Source of the DNA: Polyangia bacterium | Lineage (GTDB): Bacteria; Myxococcota_A; Polyangia; Nannocystales; Nannocystaceae | Direction of reading: 5' to 3' | Length of the DNA: 64,000 nt | Assembly (NCBI GenBank): GCA_030424595.1 | Contig: JAUHWG010000002.1 | Location: forward strand, 372,001-436,000 | Shown: positions 1 to 10,000 of the stretch, one piece after another | Position numbering within the stretch: the stretch's first letter is position 1 | Layout of the letters: the number at the start of each line of letters is the position of its first letter | Position numbers and translations under genes: made by a program | The notes under the pieces: generated by a model | Seen by the model: the letters and a program-made list of their open reading frames with translations, nothing else | Database searches by the model: none | What the model was told of the DNA's origin: nothing

Positions 1-1695
1 ATCCGCCGCAACCAGTGCGCCGCCGTCGGTCGCGGGGATGATGATGCTCTCTCCGCGGCGGACAGGCGCTGGGGCCCGCGCAAGCTGCTCGTCTTCACCG
101 AGTACACCGACACCAAGCGCTGGCTGCGAAGGCTCCTCCACCGCGCCTTCGAGGGCACCGAGCAGGGCGGCGAGCGGATCCTCGAGATCCACGGGGCGAT
201 CGGCGACGACAAGCGCGAGGCTGTCCAGCGGGCCTTTAACGCCCCGCCGGGCGAGCACCCGGTGCGGATCCTCCTCGCCACCGACGCCGCCCGCGAGGGG
301 ATCAACCTCCAGGGCGCCTGCGCCGATCTGCTCCACTTTGACATCCCCTGGAACCCGGCGCGCCTGGAGCAGCGCAACGGCCGGATCGACCGCACCCTCC
401 AGCCCGAGCCCGAGGCCCGCTGCCACTACTTCGTCTACGCCGAGCGCGAGGCGGACATCGTCCTCGACGCGGTGGTCCGCAAGGTCGACATCATCCGCGA
501 GGAGCTGGGCTCGGTCGGCAGCGTCGTCATGGAGCAGATCGCGGGCACCCTCGAGGGGCGGACGATCCGGGCAGAGGCTGGCGCGGCGGTCGAGGCCGCG
601 GCCAACCCCGGCGCCCGCCAGCAGGTCGTCGTCGACGAGCTCGACGGCGGCCAGCCGACGGCCGCCGACAAGCGCCTGGACGCCGAGATCCGCAACGCCG
701 GCACCCTCTACAAGAACGCGGTCAAGCACCTCGGCTTTGAGCCGGTGCTCCTGCACCAGGCGCTGAACGTCGCCCTCTCGCTCCTCGGCGCGCCGCCGCT
801 GGAGCCGGTCGCGGGCGAGGGCGGGGTCACGGCCTATCGGGTCCCGGAGCTGCCGCCCGGCTGGGAGGGGAGCCTGGACGCGCTCCGCCGCCCGCGCGAG
901 CGCGAGGAGTCGCTCTGGGACTGGCGCCGGGACGCGCCGCCGCAGCCGGTGGTCTTTGATCCGCCGCCGCAGATGACCTCGCCGCGGGTCCACCTCCACC
1001 TCCACCACCCGCTCGTCCGCCGCCTCCTCGACGTCTTCACCTCGGCCGGCTTCGGCGCCCACCAGCTCGAGCACATGACCCTGATCCGCCACGGGCACGA
1101 CGGCCACGCCTACGCGGTCGCGCTCGCCCGGGTCTCGCTCTTCGGCAGCGGCGCGGTCCGCCTCCACGACGAGCTGGTCGAGCACATCGTCCGCGTCGAC
1201 GGGACCACGGCCGAGGGCCCGCTCGTGGCCCTGAACGAGTTTGAGCGGGGCAAGCTCTCGGCGGTCTTTGAGGGGGAGCTTTGCGCCCCAGAGCACGAGC
1301 CCTTGCCGCGCAGGGGCGCCCTGGCGCCGCTCCTCGCCCGGGCCAAGGCGGACTTCGCCGAGCTCTGGCCGCTCGTCCGCGACCGCGGGCAGCGAGCCGC
1401 CGAGGAGGCCGGCCGCCGCCTGAAAAAGCGCGGCGACACCGAGAGCGGCCAGCTCCGCGACCTCCTCGCGGCCCAGAAGGCCAAGCTCCAGCAGCAGCTC
1501 CAGCTCGTCGACGTCGCCGGCGAGGCGGCCCAGCGCCAGCGCAAGTCGGAGCTTGCGGCGAGGGCCGAGCGCCTGACCGCGATCGATCGCGAGCTCGCCC
1601 GGGAGCCGCAGGGCCTGCGGGACATGTACGAGGTCCAGCTCAGCCGGATCGAGCCGGTCGGGCTCGTCTACCTCTGGCCCGCGGTCTGGGGCTGA
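1..1695 (+). CDS. drmD: DrmD, SNF2-family helicase of class 1 DISARM (C-terminal 564 residues)
   Basis: The reading frame is open from base 1, so the N-terminal ATPase half lies outside the window. The visible part starts in the second RecA-like helicase lobe: KLLVFTEYTDT (motif IV region), then ATDAAREGINLQ (motif V) and QRNGRIDR (motif VI with the arginine finger). After about residue 150 comes a long C-terminal region without recognisable catalytic motifs, ending in a charged, probably coiled helical stretch (roughly residues 460-540). In class 1 DISARM the order is drmD-drmMI-drmA-drmB-drmC, and exactly these genes follow, only 24 bp downstream for the first. The family is a helicase/translocase of the anti-phage restriction complex; its exact action here is inferred from that context. 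The stop is the TGA at 1693-1695. Confidence 0.93.
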   Translation: MRRNQCAAVGRGDDDALSAADRRWGPRKLLVFTEYTDTKRWLRRLLHRAFEGTEQGGERILEIHGAIGDDKREAVQRAFNAPPGEHPVRILLATDAAREGINLQGACADLLHFDIPWNPARLEQRNGRIDRTLQPEPEARCHYFVYAEREADIVLDAVVRKVDIIREELGSVGSVVMEQIAGTLEGRTIRAEAGAAVEAAANPGARQQVVVDELDGGQPTAADKRLDAEIRNAGTLYKNAVKHLGFEPVLLHQALNVALSLLGAPPLEPVAGEGGVTAYRVPELPPGWEGSLDALRRPREREESLWDWRRDAPPQPVVFDPPPQMTSPRVHLHLHHPLVRRLLDVFTSAGFGAHQLEHMTLIRHGHDGHAYAVALARVSLFGSGAVRLHDELVEHIVRVDGTTAEGPLVALNEFERGKLSAVFEGELCAPEHEPLPRRGALAPLLARAKADFAELWPLVRDRGQRAAEEAGRRLKKRGDTESGQLRDLLAAQKAKLQQQLQLVDVAGEAAQRQRKSELAARAERLTAIDRELAREPQGLRDMYEVQLSRIEPVGLVYLWPAVWG

Positions 1696-1719
1696 TCTCA
1701 CCCACCGGAGAAGACGACG

Positions 1720-4700
1720 ATGGCGACGAGCAGACGGCGACCGACGGGGACAAACGAGTCCCGCTTCCACGAGGGCTGGCTCGGCATGGTCGAGCAGGAC
1801 GGCCTCGTGGTCTCGGTGCCGGTGCTGACCACCGCCGGGCTGATGCACCAGCGCGGGGCGGGCTCGCAGCAGGCCTACCGCGACCTGCTCGGGCCCGCGG
1901 CGGGCGGAGCTGAGGGCGACGCCAGCGGCGACGCCGGGCCGACGACGACGAGGCGCTCCGCCCCGGACACCGCCGCGGAGCCAGGCGCGGCGCCGCTGGA
2001 GCTCCCCTCGCTCGCCGCGCTCCTCTACGACCTGCTGGAGTTCACGCCGGGCGACGTCGACGCAGGAGAAGATCTGCCGGACGCCCTCCACGTCGTCGCC
2101 ACCGAGTCGACCACCAACACCCTCCTGCGGCCGACCGCGGCGCTCCGCAAGAGCCCCCGCGCGGTTTCGCCCGCCGCGCAGAGGGTCGAGAGCCCCTTCG
2201 CCGACGACGACGACTTCGCCGACGACGACGACTTCGACGACGACGACAGCGACCGCAGCTCGGCCGACGCCGGCCGGGCCGACGCCACGATCAAGGCCTC
2301 CTCGGCCGCAACGCAGGCGAAGACGAAGGCGCAGGCGAAGGCGACCGCGACCGCGACCGCGACCGCCCATGATCCCTTCGCCGACGACGACGACTTCGCC
2401 GACGACGACTTCGACGACGACGACGACGACATGACGGAGAGCCCCGCCTCGTCGATCGCAGCCCGGCCGAGGGCGACCGCGACCGCCGACGACGACTTCG
2501 ACGACGCCGACGACGACTTCGACGACAACGACGACAACGACGACGACTCCGACGACAACGACCTCGCCGAGACCCACAAGACCGACGACTCCGACAACAA
2601 CCCCCCGGCCGACACTGCCGACACCGACCCGGAGCTCTCGACCGCCGCCCGGACCGGCCGCGACTACCTCGCGCTTATCTGGGACCTCGCCGATCCCGAG
2701 ACCGGCTTTGGCCCGGAGGCGACGGGTCGCCCCTTCGATCGCCCCGACCAGGACGCCGAGTGGAGCTACCCCCCGGCGGCGAAGTTTGAGCGGCTCCTGC
2801 GGCACACGCGGGTGCCGATCGGGATCCTGACCAACCGTCGCCAGGTCCGCCTGATCTACGCCCCCCACGGCGAGACCGCCGGCGCCCTGACCTTTGACCT
2901 CGACGACATGGGCGAGGTCGGCGGCCGGCCGATGCTCGACGCTTTCCTCGCCCTCCTCAGCCGCGACCGCTGGCTGACCCAGGCCGAGGAGAGCCGCCTC
3001 CCTGCCCTCCTAGAGGCGAGCCGCAAGCAGCAGGCGGAGGTCACCGAGCGCCTCGCCGATCAGGTCTTTGACGCCCTCCAGGCCCTGCTCACGGGCTTTG
3101 AGGCCGCGGCCGACCGCGACGGCAGCGACCTCCTCCACCGCCGGGTCACGGACGGCCGCCGCAGCCACGGCACGGGCGAGGTCTACGCCGGCCTGCTCAC
3201 GGTGCTCCTGCGCCTGGTCTTCACCCTCTACGCCGAGGATCGCGGCCTCCTGCCGGTGGAGCACTCGATCTACCAGGCGGGCTACTCCGTCCTCGGCCTC
3301 TTTGACGAGCTCCAGCGCGACCAGGGCGCCCACCCGGACGCGATGGACCGCCGCTTTGGCGCCTGGTCCCGCCTCCTCGCCACCTGGCGGGCGATCTACG
3401 ACGGCGTCCATCACCACGGCCACGCCCGCGCCGACCCGGGCCCCAACGCCGCGGCCGGAGCGGACGACCCCGCCAACTCCGCGGACAACCCCGCCGCCAA
3501 CCCCGCCCACAACCCCGACCACAGCCCGCTCGACGCCGCCGCCCCGCTGCTGATGCCGCCCCGCCGCGGTCACCTCTTCGACCCCGACGCCTACCCCTTC
3601 TTGGAGGGTCGCCCCGAGCCCGCGCCCCTGGAGTCGCTCGCGGCCCGGGCCGCGGTCGCCGTCCCCAGCGTCGACGACGGGACGATCTTCGCGATCCTCG
3701 ACGGCCTGCTCTACCTCCGCGAGGGCAAGGCCCGCCAGCGCCTGAGCTACCGCGCCCTCGACGTCGAGCAGATCGGCTCCGTCTACGAGGCGCTGATGGG
3801 CTACGACGTCGTCCGCCTGGGCTCGGCCGCCGTCCGCCTGCGGGCGCGCCGGGCCAAGGGGGTCTGGCTGAGCGCCGCCGAGCTCCTGGCCATCGCCCCC
3901 AGCCGCCGCGGCAAGTGGCTGAAGGAGGAGGTCGGCCTCGACAAGTCCCACGGCTCCAAGCTCGCCAAGGCCACCGCCAAGGCCCTCAAGGAGGCGGGGC
4001 TCAAGGCGACCGACACCTCCGACGCCGCCGCCGTGCTCGTCCTAGAGGTGCTGGTCGACAACGCCGGCAAGGGCTACGGCCAGCGCGCCGCCGCCGGCCG
4101 CCTGGTGATCCAGCCCGGCGACGAGCGCAAGCGGACAAGCTCGCACTACACCCCGCGCGAGCTGACCGAGCCGGTCGTCCGCCGGACCCTGGCGCCGCTC
4201 CTGCGGACGATGGAGGCCAAGGCCGGCGCGCCCCCCAGCAGCGAGGCGCTGCTCAGCCTCAAGATCGTCGACCCGGCGGTGGGCTCGGGCGCCTTTTTGG
4301 TGGAGGTCGTCCGTCAGCTCGCCGACCACGTGGTGGCCGCCTGGCAGCGAGAGGGCCGCTACGAGGCCCAGGGCGCGCTCCTCTCCGCCACCCTCGGCGG
4401 CCTCAGCCCCGAGGCCCGCCCCAGCGACGGCAGCGACGAGCAGGCCGACCCGGTGATCGCCGCCCGCCGCCTGGTCGCCCAGCGCTGCGTCTACGGCGTC
4501 GACAAGAACCCCTACGCCGTCAACCTGGCCAAGCTCTCGCTGTGGCTGGTGACTTTGTCGAGGCACCTGCCCTTCACCTTTGTCGACCACGCCCTGCGCT
4601 GCGGCGACTCGCTGGTCGGCCTGAGCCTGGCCCAGGCCCGGGCCTTTGACTGGCGCGTCCGCGACGACCTGGAGTTCGGCGACGGCGCCGCGGGCACGGG

Positions 4701-6936
4701 CAAGGGCGCGAAGAAGCGCGCGAAGAAGACCGGCAAGAGGGGCAAAGCGGGCAAAGAGGCCGCCGCGGCCGATCCGCTGCTCAGCCAGATCGTCGCCGGC
4801 TCCCTCGAGCGGGCGACCGAGCTCCGCCGGAGGATCGTCCTCCTGGCCAACCAAGACGGCGAGCAGGCCGTGCTAGAGCGCGAGGCCCTGCTCGGCCGCG
4901 CCCGCGAGGCCCTGGACGACGCCCGCCTCCTCGCCGATCTCTGCCTCGGGGCCTTTTTTGCCAAGGACAAGGACAAAGCCCGCCTCGCCGAGCGGCAGCG
5001 CCGCTTTGATCGGGTGCTGGCCTGGCTCGGCAAGCGCGACCGCGAGAAGGACGCGCAGGGGGCCGCGAAGGCCCGCGCGGAGCTAGAGGGGCTGCGGGCT
5101 GAGTTTTTGGGCGGAGGCGAAGGCGGAGGCGGACAGGCGCCGTTTCACTGGATGCTCGAGTTTCCCGAGGTGTTTTGGGAGGGGCGGGTCGATCCGCTGG
5201 CCGGCGGGAAGGGATCGAAGAAGAGTGTTGCGTATTTTGATGCGGTGGTCGGGAATCCGCCGTTTATGGGGGGGACTGATATCTCTGCGAAAACCGGCTC
5301 TGGCTACACCCAGTGGCTTTACGCACGGTTCACTCCCGCTCGGAACAGGACTGATCTATGCGCATATTTCTTGCGCCAATCGTCACGACTCCTCGGTGCT
5401 CATGGCTGCCTCGGTCTGGTTACAACCAACACTATCGGTCAGGGCGATACTCGTGAGGGGGGGCTCGCATACGAGATCGAGTCCGGTGGGCGCATTTTCG
5501 ATGCAACCGTCGACCTCAAATGGCCGGCTCCGGGTGCTGCCGTTACCGTAAGCATTATTCACCTTGCGTACGGTACGCCTTTATCAAGCACACAGGAGTG
5601 TCTACTTCGTCTCCCTTTGGGGTCCGAGGGTGTACACACACCGCGCACCGCACAGAACATCAATTCTCGGTTGGCGGCGCGCCCTGAGCGCGCAAATCCT
5701 GTAAAGCTGGACTCGAATGCAGGACTGAGCTTCCTTGGATCCAAAATATACGGCCAAGGTTTTCTACTAACACCTAGTGAGCGGCAAGAGATACAGTCAA
5801 TCGACCCGAGGTGCAAGATTATAAAGCCCTATCTCGGGGGGGCTGAGATTAATACAAACCCGGATCAAGGCTTCGACCGATTCGTTATTGATTTTGGTGA
5901 GATGTCGCTACAGGAGGCTGCTCACTGGCCCCAGCTCCTCGACATTGTGCGAGAACGGGTATTACCAGAGCGCCTGCGAAGCACAGGAGCAGGAAACGAC
6001 GCGAGGCGACTGCGGGAGTTCTGGTGGCAGTTCTTTCGCCCATCCCAGTCTCTGTACTCTAGCATTTCGCCCTTGGCCGGATGCCTCGTCGCGAGTCTGC
6101 ACACAAAACACCTTATTTGGTCCCGCCAATCAACCGAGCGTGTGTTCTCGCATGCAGCAGCTGTCCTGGCTATTGAGCAATACTCGGCGTATGCGCTCGT
6201 CCATTCGAGGTTGCACGAGCGCTGGGCCCGAGCCCTCGGATCATCAATGGAGACTCGACTCCGCTACACCCCCTCCGACTGCTTCCAAAACTTCCCCTTC
6301 CCGTCCCCCGACCCGCGCACCGAGCACCCCCGCCTAGAACCCCTCGGAGCCCGCCTAGACGCCCTCCGCAGCGCCTTCATGCTCGATCACCAGGTCGGCC
6401 TGACGATCACCTACAACCTCCTCCTCGGCTTCGACACCGAGGCCGCGATCGCCGACGCGAGCCACAAGCACCACGGGCCCGCGACCGATCCGCGGCTCGC
6501 CGAGCTCCGCCAGCTCCACCTAGACCTCGACCGCGCCGTCCTCGACACCTACGCCGAGCGCCTCGCCGCCTCCGGCGACCCCGACGAGCGCGCGATCGCC
6601 CCGCTCTTTTCCGCGATCGCCGTCCCCCCCTACCGCGACCCCCGCCTCCCCGACCTCACGCCCGCCGAGCGCAGCGCCCTCGAGACCTTTAACGACGCCG
6701 TCCTCGACGCCCTCATGGCCCTGAACGAGGTCCGCGCCGCCCAGGAGCGCGGGGCCATGGCCAAGGCCGCCAAGGGCCCCACGAAGGGCCCCACGAAGGG
6801 CACGACGAAGGGCGCCACCAAGGCCGCCGCGAAGGCCGGCACCAAGGCCGACACGAAGGCCGGCACCAAGCCCGACACGAAGGCCGGCACCAAGCCCGAC
6901 ACCAAGCCCGACACGAAGGCCGCCAAGACGACATGA
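1720..6936 (+). CDS. drmMI: DrmMI, N6-adenine DNA methyltransferase of class 1 DISARM
   Basis: 1738 residues. The start is the ATG at 1720, with GGAG at 1707-1710. The SAM-binding motif I is DPAVGSGAFLVE near residue 850 and the catalytic motif IV is NPPF near residue 1177, as in gamma-type N6-adenine methylases of the PglX/type IIG kind. The target-recognition part follows, and CFQNFPFP near residue 1520 marks the usual end of this domain. In DISARM this enzyme marks host DNA so that it is spared. Two low-complexity insertions are odd: Asp-rich repeats at about residues 157-300, and a Lys/Thr/Pro/Ala tail of TKG, TKA and TKP units over the last 55 residues. From about 5220 to 6270 the base composition and codon choice become clearly AT-richer than in the rest of the gene, suggesting replacement of the recognition domain. 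The stop overlaps an ATG (ATGA, 6933-6936). Confidence 0.93.
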   Translation: MATSRRRPTGTNESRFHEGWLGMVEQDGLVVSVPVLTTAGLMHQRGAGSQQAYRDLLGPAAGGAEGDASGDAGPTTTRRSAPDTAAEPGAAPLELPSLAALLYDLLEFTPGDVDAGEDLPDALHVVATESTTNTLLRPTAALRKSPRAVSPAAQRVESPFADDDDFADDDDFDDDDSDRSSADAGRADATIKASSAATQAKTKAQAKATATATATAHDPFADDDDFADDDFDDDDDDMTESPASSIAARPRATATADDDFDDADDDFDDNDDNDDDSDDNDLAETHKTDDSDNNPPADTADTDPELSTAARTGRDYLALIWDLADPETGFGPEATGRPFDRPDQDAEWSYPPAAKFERLLRHTRVPIGILTNRRQVRLIYAPHGETAGALTFDLDDMGEVGGRPMLDAFLALLSRDRWLTQAEESRLPALLEASRKQQAEVTERLADQVFDALQALLTGFEAAADRDGSDLLHRRVTDGRRSHGTGEVYAGLLTVLLRLVFTLYAEDRGLLPVEHSIYQAGYSVLGLFDELQRDQGAHPDAMDRRFGAWSRLLATWRAIYDGVHHHGHARADPGPNAAAGADDPANSADNPAANPAHNPDHSPLDAAAPLLMPPRRGHLFDPDAYPFLEGRPEPAPLESLAARAAVAVPSVDDGTIFAILDGLLYLREGKARQRLSYRALDVEQIGSVYEALMGYDVVRLGSAAVRLRARRAKGVWLSAAELLAIAPSRRGKWLKEEVGLDKSHGSKLAKATAKALKEAGLKATDTSDAAAVLVLEVLVDNAGKGYGQRAAAGRLVIQPGDERKRTSSHYTPRELTEPVVRRTLAPLLRTMEAKAGAPPSSEALLSLKIVDPAVGSGAFLVEVVRQLADHVVAAWQREGRYEAQGALLSATLGGLSPEARPSDGSDEQADPVIAARRLVAQRCVYGVDKNPYAVNLAKLSLWLVTLSRHLPFTFVDHALRCGDSLVGLSLAQARAFDWRVRDDLEFGDGAAGTGKGAKKRAKKTGKRGKAGKEAAAADPLLSQIVAGSLERATELRRRIVLLANQDGEQAVLEREALLGRAREALDDARLLADLCLGAFFAKDKDKARLAERQRRFDRVLAWLGKRDREKDAQGAAKARAELEGLRAEFLGGGEGGGGQAPFHWMLEFPEVFWEGRVDPLAGGKGSKKSVAYFDAVVGNPPFMGGTDISAKTGSGYTQWLYARFTPARNRTDLCAYFLRQSSRLLGAHGCLGLVTTNTIGQGDTREGGLAYEIESGGRIFDATVDLKWPAPGAAVTVSIIHLAYGTPLSSTQECLLRLPLGSEGVHTPRTAQNINSRLAARPERANPVKLDSNAGLSFLGSKIYGQGFLLTPSERQEIQSIDPRCKIIKPYLGGAEINTNPDQGFDRFVIDFGEMSLQEAAHWPQLLDIVRERVLPERLRSTGAGNDARRLREFWWQFFRPSQSLYSSISPLAGCLVASLHTKHLIWSRQSTERVFSHAAAVLAIEQYSAYALVHSRLHERWARALGSSMETRLRYTPSDCFQNFPFPSPDPRTEHPRLEPLGARLDALRSAFMLDHQVGLTITYNLLLGFDTEAAIADASHKHHGPATDPRLAELRQLHLDLDRAVLDTYAERLAASGDPDERAIAPLFSAIAVPPYRDPRLPDLTPAERSALETFNDAVLDALMALNEVRAAQERGAMAKAAKGPTKGPTKGTTKGATKAAAKAGTKADTKAGTKPDTKAGTKPDTKPDTKAAKTT
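2195..2620 (+). repeat. GAC-codon-rich repetitive segment inside drmMI
   Basis: Runs of GAC codons separated by TTC and GCC encode an acidic stretch. A motif of the form PFADDDDFADDD(D)FDDDD occurs twice (near 2191-2247 and 2374-2433), and looser DDDFDD units follow to about 2560. The segment lies before the methylase core, between residues of ordinary composition, so it probably forms a flexible acidic linker. Such triplet-rich DNA can change length in frame. Confidence 0.7.
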
Positions 6937-7061
6937 CCTCCCGCGCCGACGCGACCGCCCGCGCCGACACGAGCCAGGCGGCGAGCAGCAGCCCCGAAGC
7001 CGGCCTCCCCCCCGCCGGCCCCCGCAGAAGAAGAAGACGAGAAACAGAGCCGCCAGCATGA
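6933..7061 (+). CDS. possible 42-residue ORF coupled to drmMI and drmA
   Basis: A short ORF fills the whole gap between drmMI and drmA. Its ATG overlaps the drmMI stop (ATGA at 6933-6936) and its TGA overlaps the drmA start (ATGA at 7058-7061). The peptide is rich in Ala, Ser, Pro and Asp, and has six consecutive Arg at about residues 31-36 followed by an acidic end. I recognise no family. It may be a real basic peptide, or only a translated spacer that lets ribosomes pass from drmMI to drmA; the purine-rich run encoding the Arg residues may also serve as part of the drmA ribosome-binding region. Confidence that it is a functional gene is low, but the double overlap is visible. Confidence 0.3.
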   Translation: MTSRADATARADTSQAASSSPEAGLPPAGPRRRRRRETEPPA

Positions 7062-10000
7062 CCGACGTCCGCGCCCAGCTCATCGACACCCTCCGCGCCG
7101 AGCTCATCGGCCCCTACGACCGGCCCCGGACGGGCGAGGCGGTCGGCGACGGCGGCAGCGGGGGCGACGAGCTCCTCCGCCTCGCCCCCTCGCGCTCCTA
7201 CTTGGCGGGGTTTCTGGCGCCGCCGGAGCTGCTCGCCGAGGGCGAGAGGCCCGATCAGGAGCCCGCCGCCGAGGCGCTCGACGGCGAGGACGACTACGCC
7301 GGCGGCAACGACGTCGAGGCCGAGGACAGCAACACGCCCGACCCCGAGCCCGCCACCCGCAAGGTGTTTCCGGCGTCGATCGGCCTCTCGGTGCTCCTGC
7401 CCGCGCAGGCCCAGCGCCTGGTCGCCCGCCTGCGCTGGGGCGAGTACCGCCGGGTCGAGCTCGACCCCGACACCAAGGAGGAATTGCCGCCCCTAGGCTC
7501 CCCCGAGGAGCTCGCCGCGAGGCGCCGCGAGGCCGGCTCCGCGGCGGGGAACAAGCCGAAGAACAAGCCGAAAAACAAGCCGAAGAACAAGAAGCCGCTG
7601 GTCGCCTGGCGGAGGGTCCAGCGGGCCCTGCCCGACGTCGCCGTCCCCCTCGACCCCGCGGTGATCGCCCAGGGGATCGAGGTCACCGACCGGATCTGGC
7701 TGCAGGGGCGCCTGGCGGACGCCGGCAAGGGCGACGGCTCGCGGGCGCTCGCGCTCTTCCTGGTCAACCGCCGCGAAGCGGTCAACGGCGAGCCGCGCGA
7801 GCACGTGATGATCTTCCAGGTCGAGTATCAGCTCTCCTGCGACTCGGGGTTCCTGCCGCGCCCCGACCTCTCCGGCGAGGGCAGCGACGACACCGACGAC
7901 AGGATCGGCGACCTCCAATACCGCGACGCCTACGAATACGTGGTCGGCCACGGCGTCGCCGCCCGCCCGGTCTTCTCTTCTTCTTCTTCGTCCTCCTCGG
8001 CCCCCAGCCAAGGCGACGACGGGGGCCCGCCGCGGGTCGACACCGTCGAGGTCGCCTGGATCCCCGAGGCCGAGTTTAAGCCGGTCGCGGCCCGCTCCTG
8101 CGACACCGTCGAGGTCGGGATGCGGGCGCTCGGCAAGCTGAGCGACGGGGCGGCGATCGAGGCCGCGCTCGGCGGCCTGCCCAGGGCCTACGAGGCCTGG
8201 ATCACGGGCACGCTCGAGGCGGCCGCCGACGGCGACGGGCTCTCGGCGCCGCGCAAGGAGACCCTGCGCCTGCTGATCCACGAGGCGCGGACCGCCTCCG
8301 CCAGGATCCGCGCGGGGATCGACCTCCTGCGCCGCGACAAGACCGTCCGCCAGGCGTTCGTCTACGCCAACCGGGCGATGTTCTTCCAGGCCCGCGAGCG
8401 CGGCCGCCGGGCCCAGGAGAGCTGGGCCGAGAACCCCCGATGGCGCCTCTTCCAGCTAGCCTTCATCCTCCTCAGCTTGGGCGACATCGCCGAGCCGACG
8501 CGGGGCGCCGACCCCAGCGCCGGCGGGGACGGGCCGGCCGCGCGGAGCTTCCGCGACCACGTGGAGCTGATCTTCTTCCCGACCGGCGGCGGCAAGACCG
8601 AGGCCTACCTGGGGCTCATCGCCTTCACCCTGCTCCTCCGACGCCTGCGCGGCCGCAAGACCGCAGACCGCGGCGAGGGGGTCGCGGTGATCCTCCGCTA
8701 CACCCTGCGCCTGCTCACCCTCGATCAGCTAGAGCGCGCCTCCACCATGATCTGCGCCCTCGAGACGATGCGCACCCAGCCGAAGTACACCAAGGCGCTG
8801 GGCGAGCGCCGCTTTGAGATCGGCCTTTGGGTGGGGAGCAAGGCCTCGGCCAACCGCTTTAGCCAGTTCAAGGAGCAGCTCTCGGCCTACCGCGCGGGCA
8901 CGGCCGGCAGCCCCTGCCCGCTCCAGCTCTGCCCCTGGTGCGGCGATCCGCTGGAGCCCAAGTCGCTGACGATCGAGTCGACGGCCTCCGGCGCCGAGCG
9001 GGCGATCGTCCGCTGCCACAACGTCGAATGCGCGTTCTCCAAGGAGCCGCACAGCGCCGCCGGCCTGCCGATCCAGTTCGTCGACGAGCAGCTCTACCGC
9101 GACCTGCCCTGCTTTTTGGTCGCGACCGTCGACAAGTTCGCGATGCTCCCCTGGCGCGGCGAGACCGGGATGCTCTTCGGCCGCGCCACCCACCGCGAGG
9201 GCGAGGGCGGCGGCTACTACGGCCCGTCGACGCCGACGCGGGCGATCCCCAAGGCGGCCGAGCGCCTGCCCGACGGTCTCCTGCCGCCGGAGCTTATCGT
9301 CCAGGACGAGCTCCACCTGATCTCCGGCCCCCTCGGGACGATGGTCGGCCTCTTCGAGACGGCGATCGAGGAGCTGTGCGCCCGCGAGGTCGACGGCCAG
9401 CGGGTGCGGCCGAAGATCGTCGCCGCGACCGCGACCGTCCGCCGAGCCCGGCGCCAGGTCCAGGCGCTCTACGGCCGCCGCGACACCAACATCTTCCCGC
9501 CGCAGGGGCTCGACCCCTTCGAGACCTGGTTCTCGCGGGTCGAGCACGACAAGCCCGGCCGGGTCTACGTCGGCGTCGCCGCGGGCGGGCGGGCGATGAA
9601 GCGGGTGCTCCTCCAGAGCTACCTGGCGCTCCTCGGCGGGGCCCAGCGGGCCCTCCAGGGCGGGGCCTCGATAGGCGAGATCGACGGCTATTTCACGCTC
9701 ACCGGCTACTTCAACTCGCTGCGCGAGCTCGGCGGGATGCGCCGCCTGGTCGAGGACGACATCGCCACCCGCGCCCGCAAGCAGGAGGACGGCAAGCCGA
9801 TCGGCGCCATCGGCCCCCACCGCTGGGTCGCCAACCGCCAGGTCGGCTTCCCCCAAGAGCTGACCAGCCGCGAGAAGACCAGCGATATCGTCAAGATCAA
9901 GGATCGGGCCGCGACCCCGCACAGCGAGGACAAGAAGGCGCTCGACGTCCTCCTCGCCTCGAACATGATCTCCGTCGGCGTCGACATCTCGCGCCTCGGG

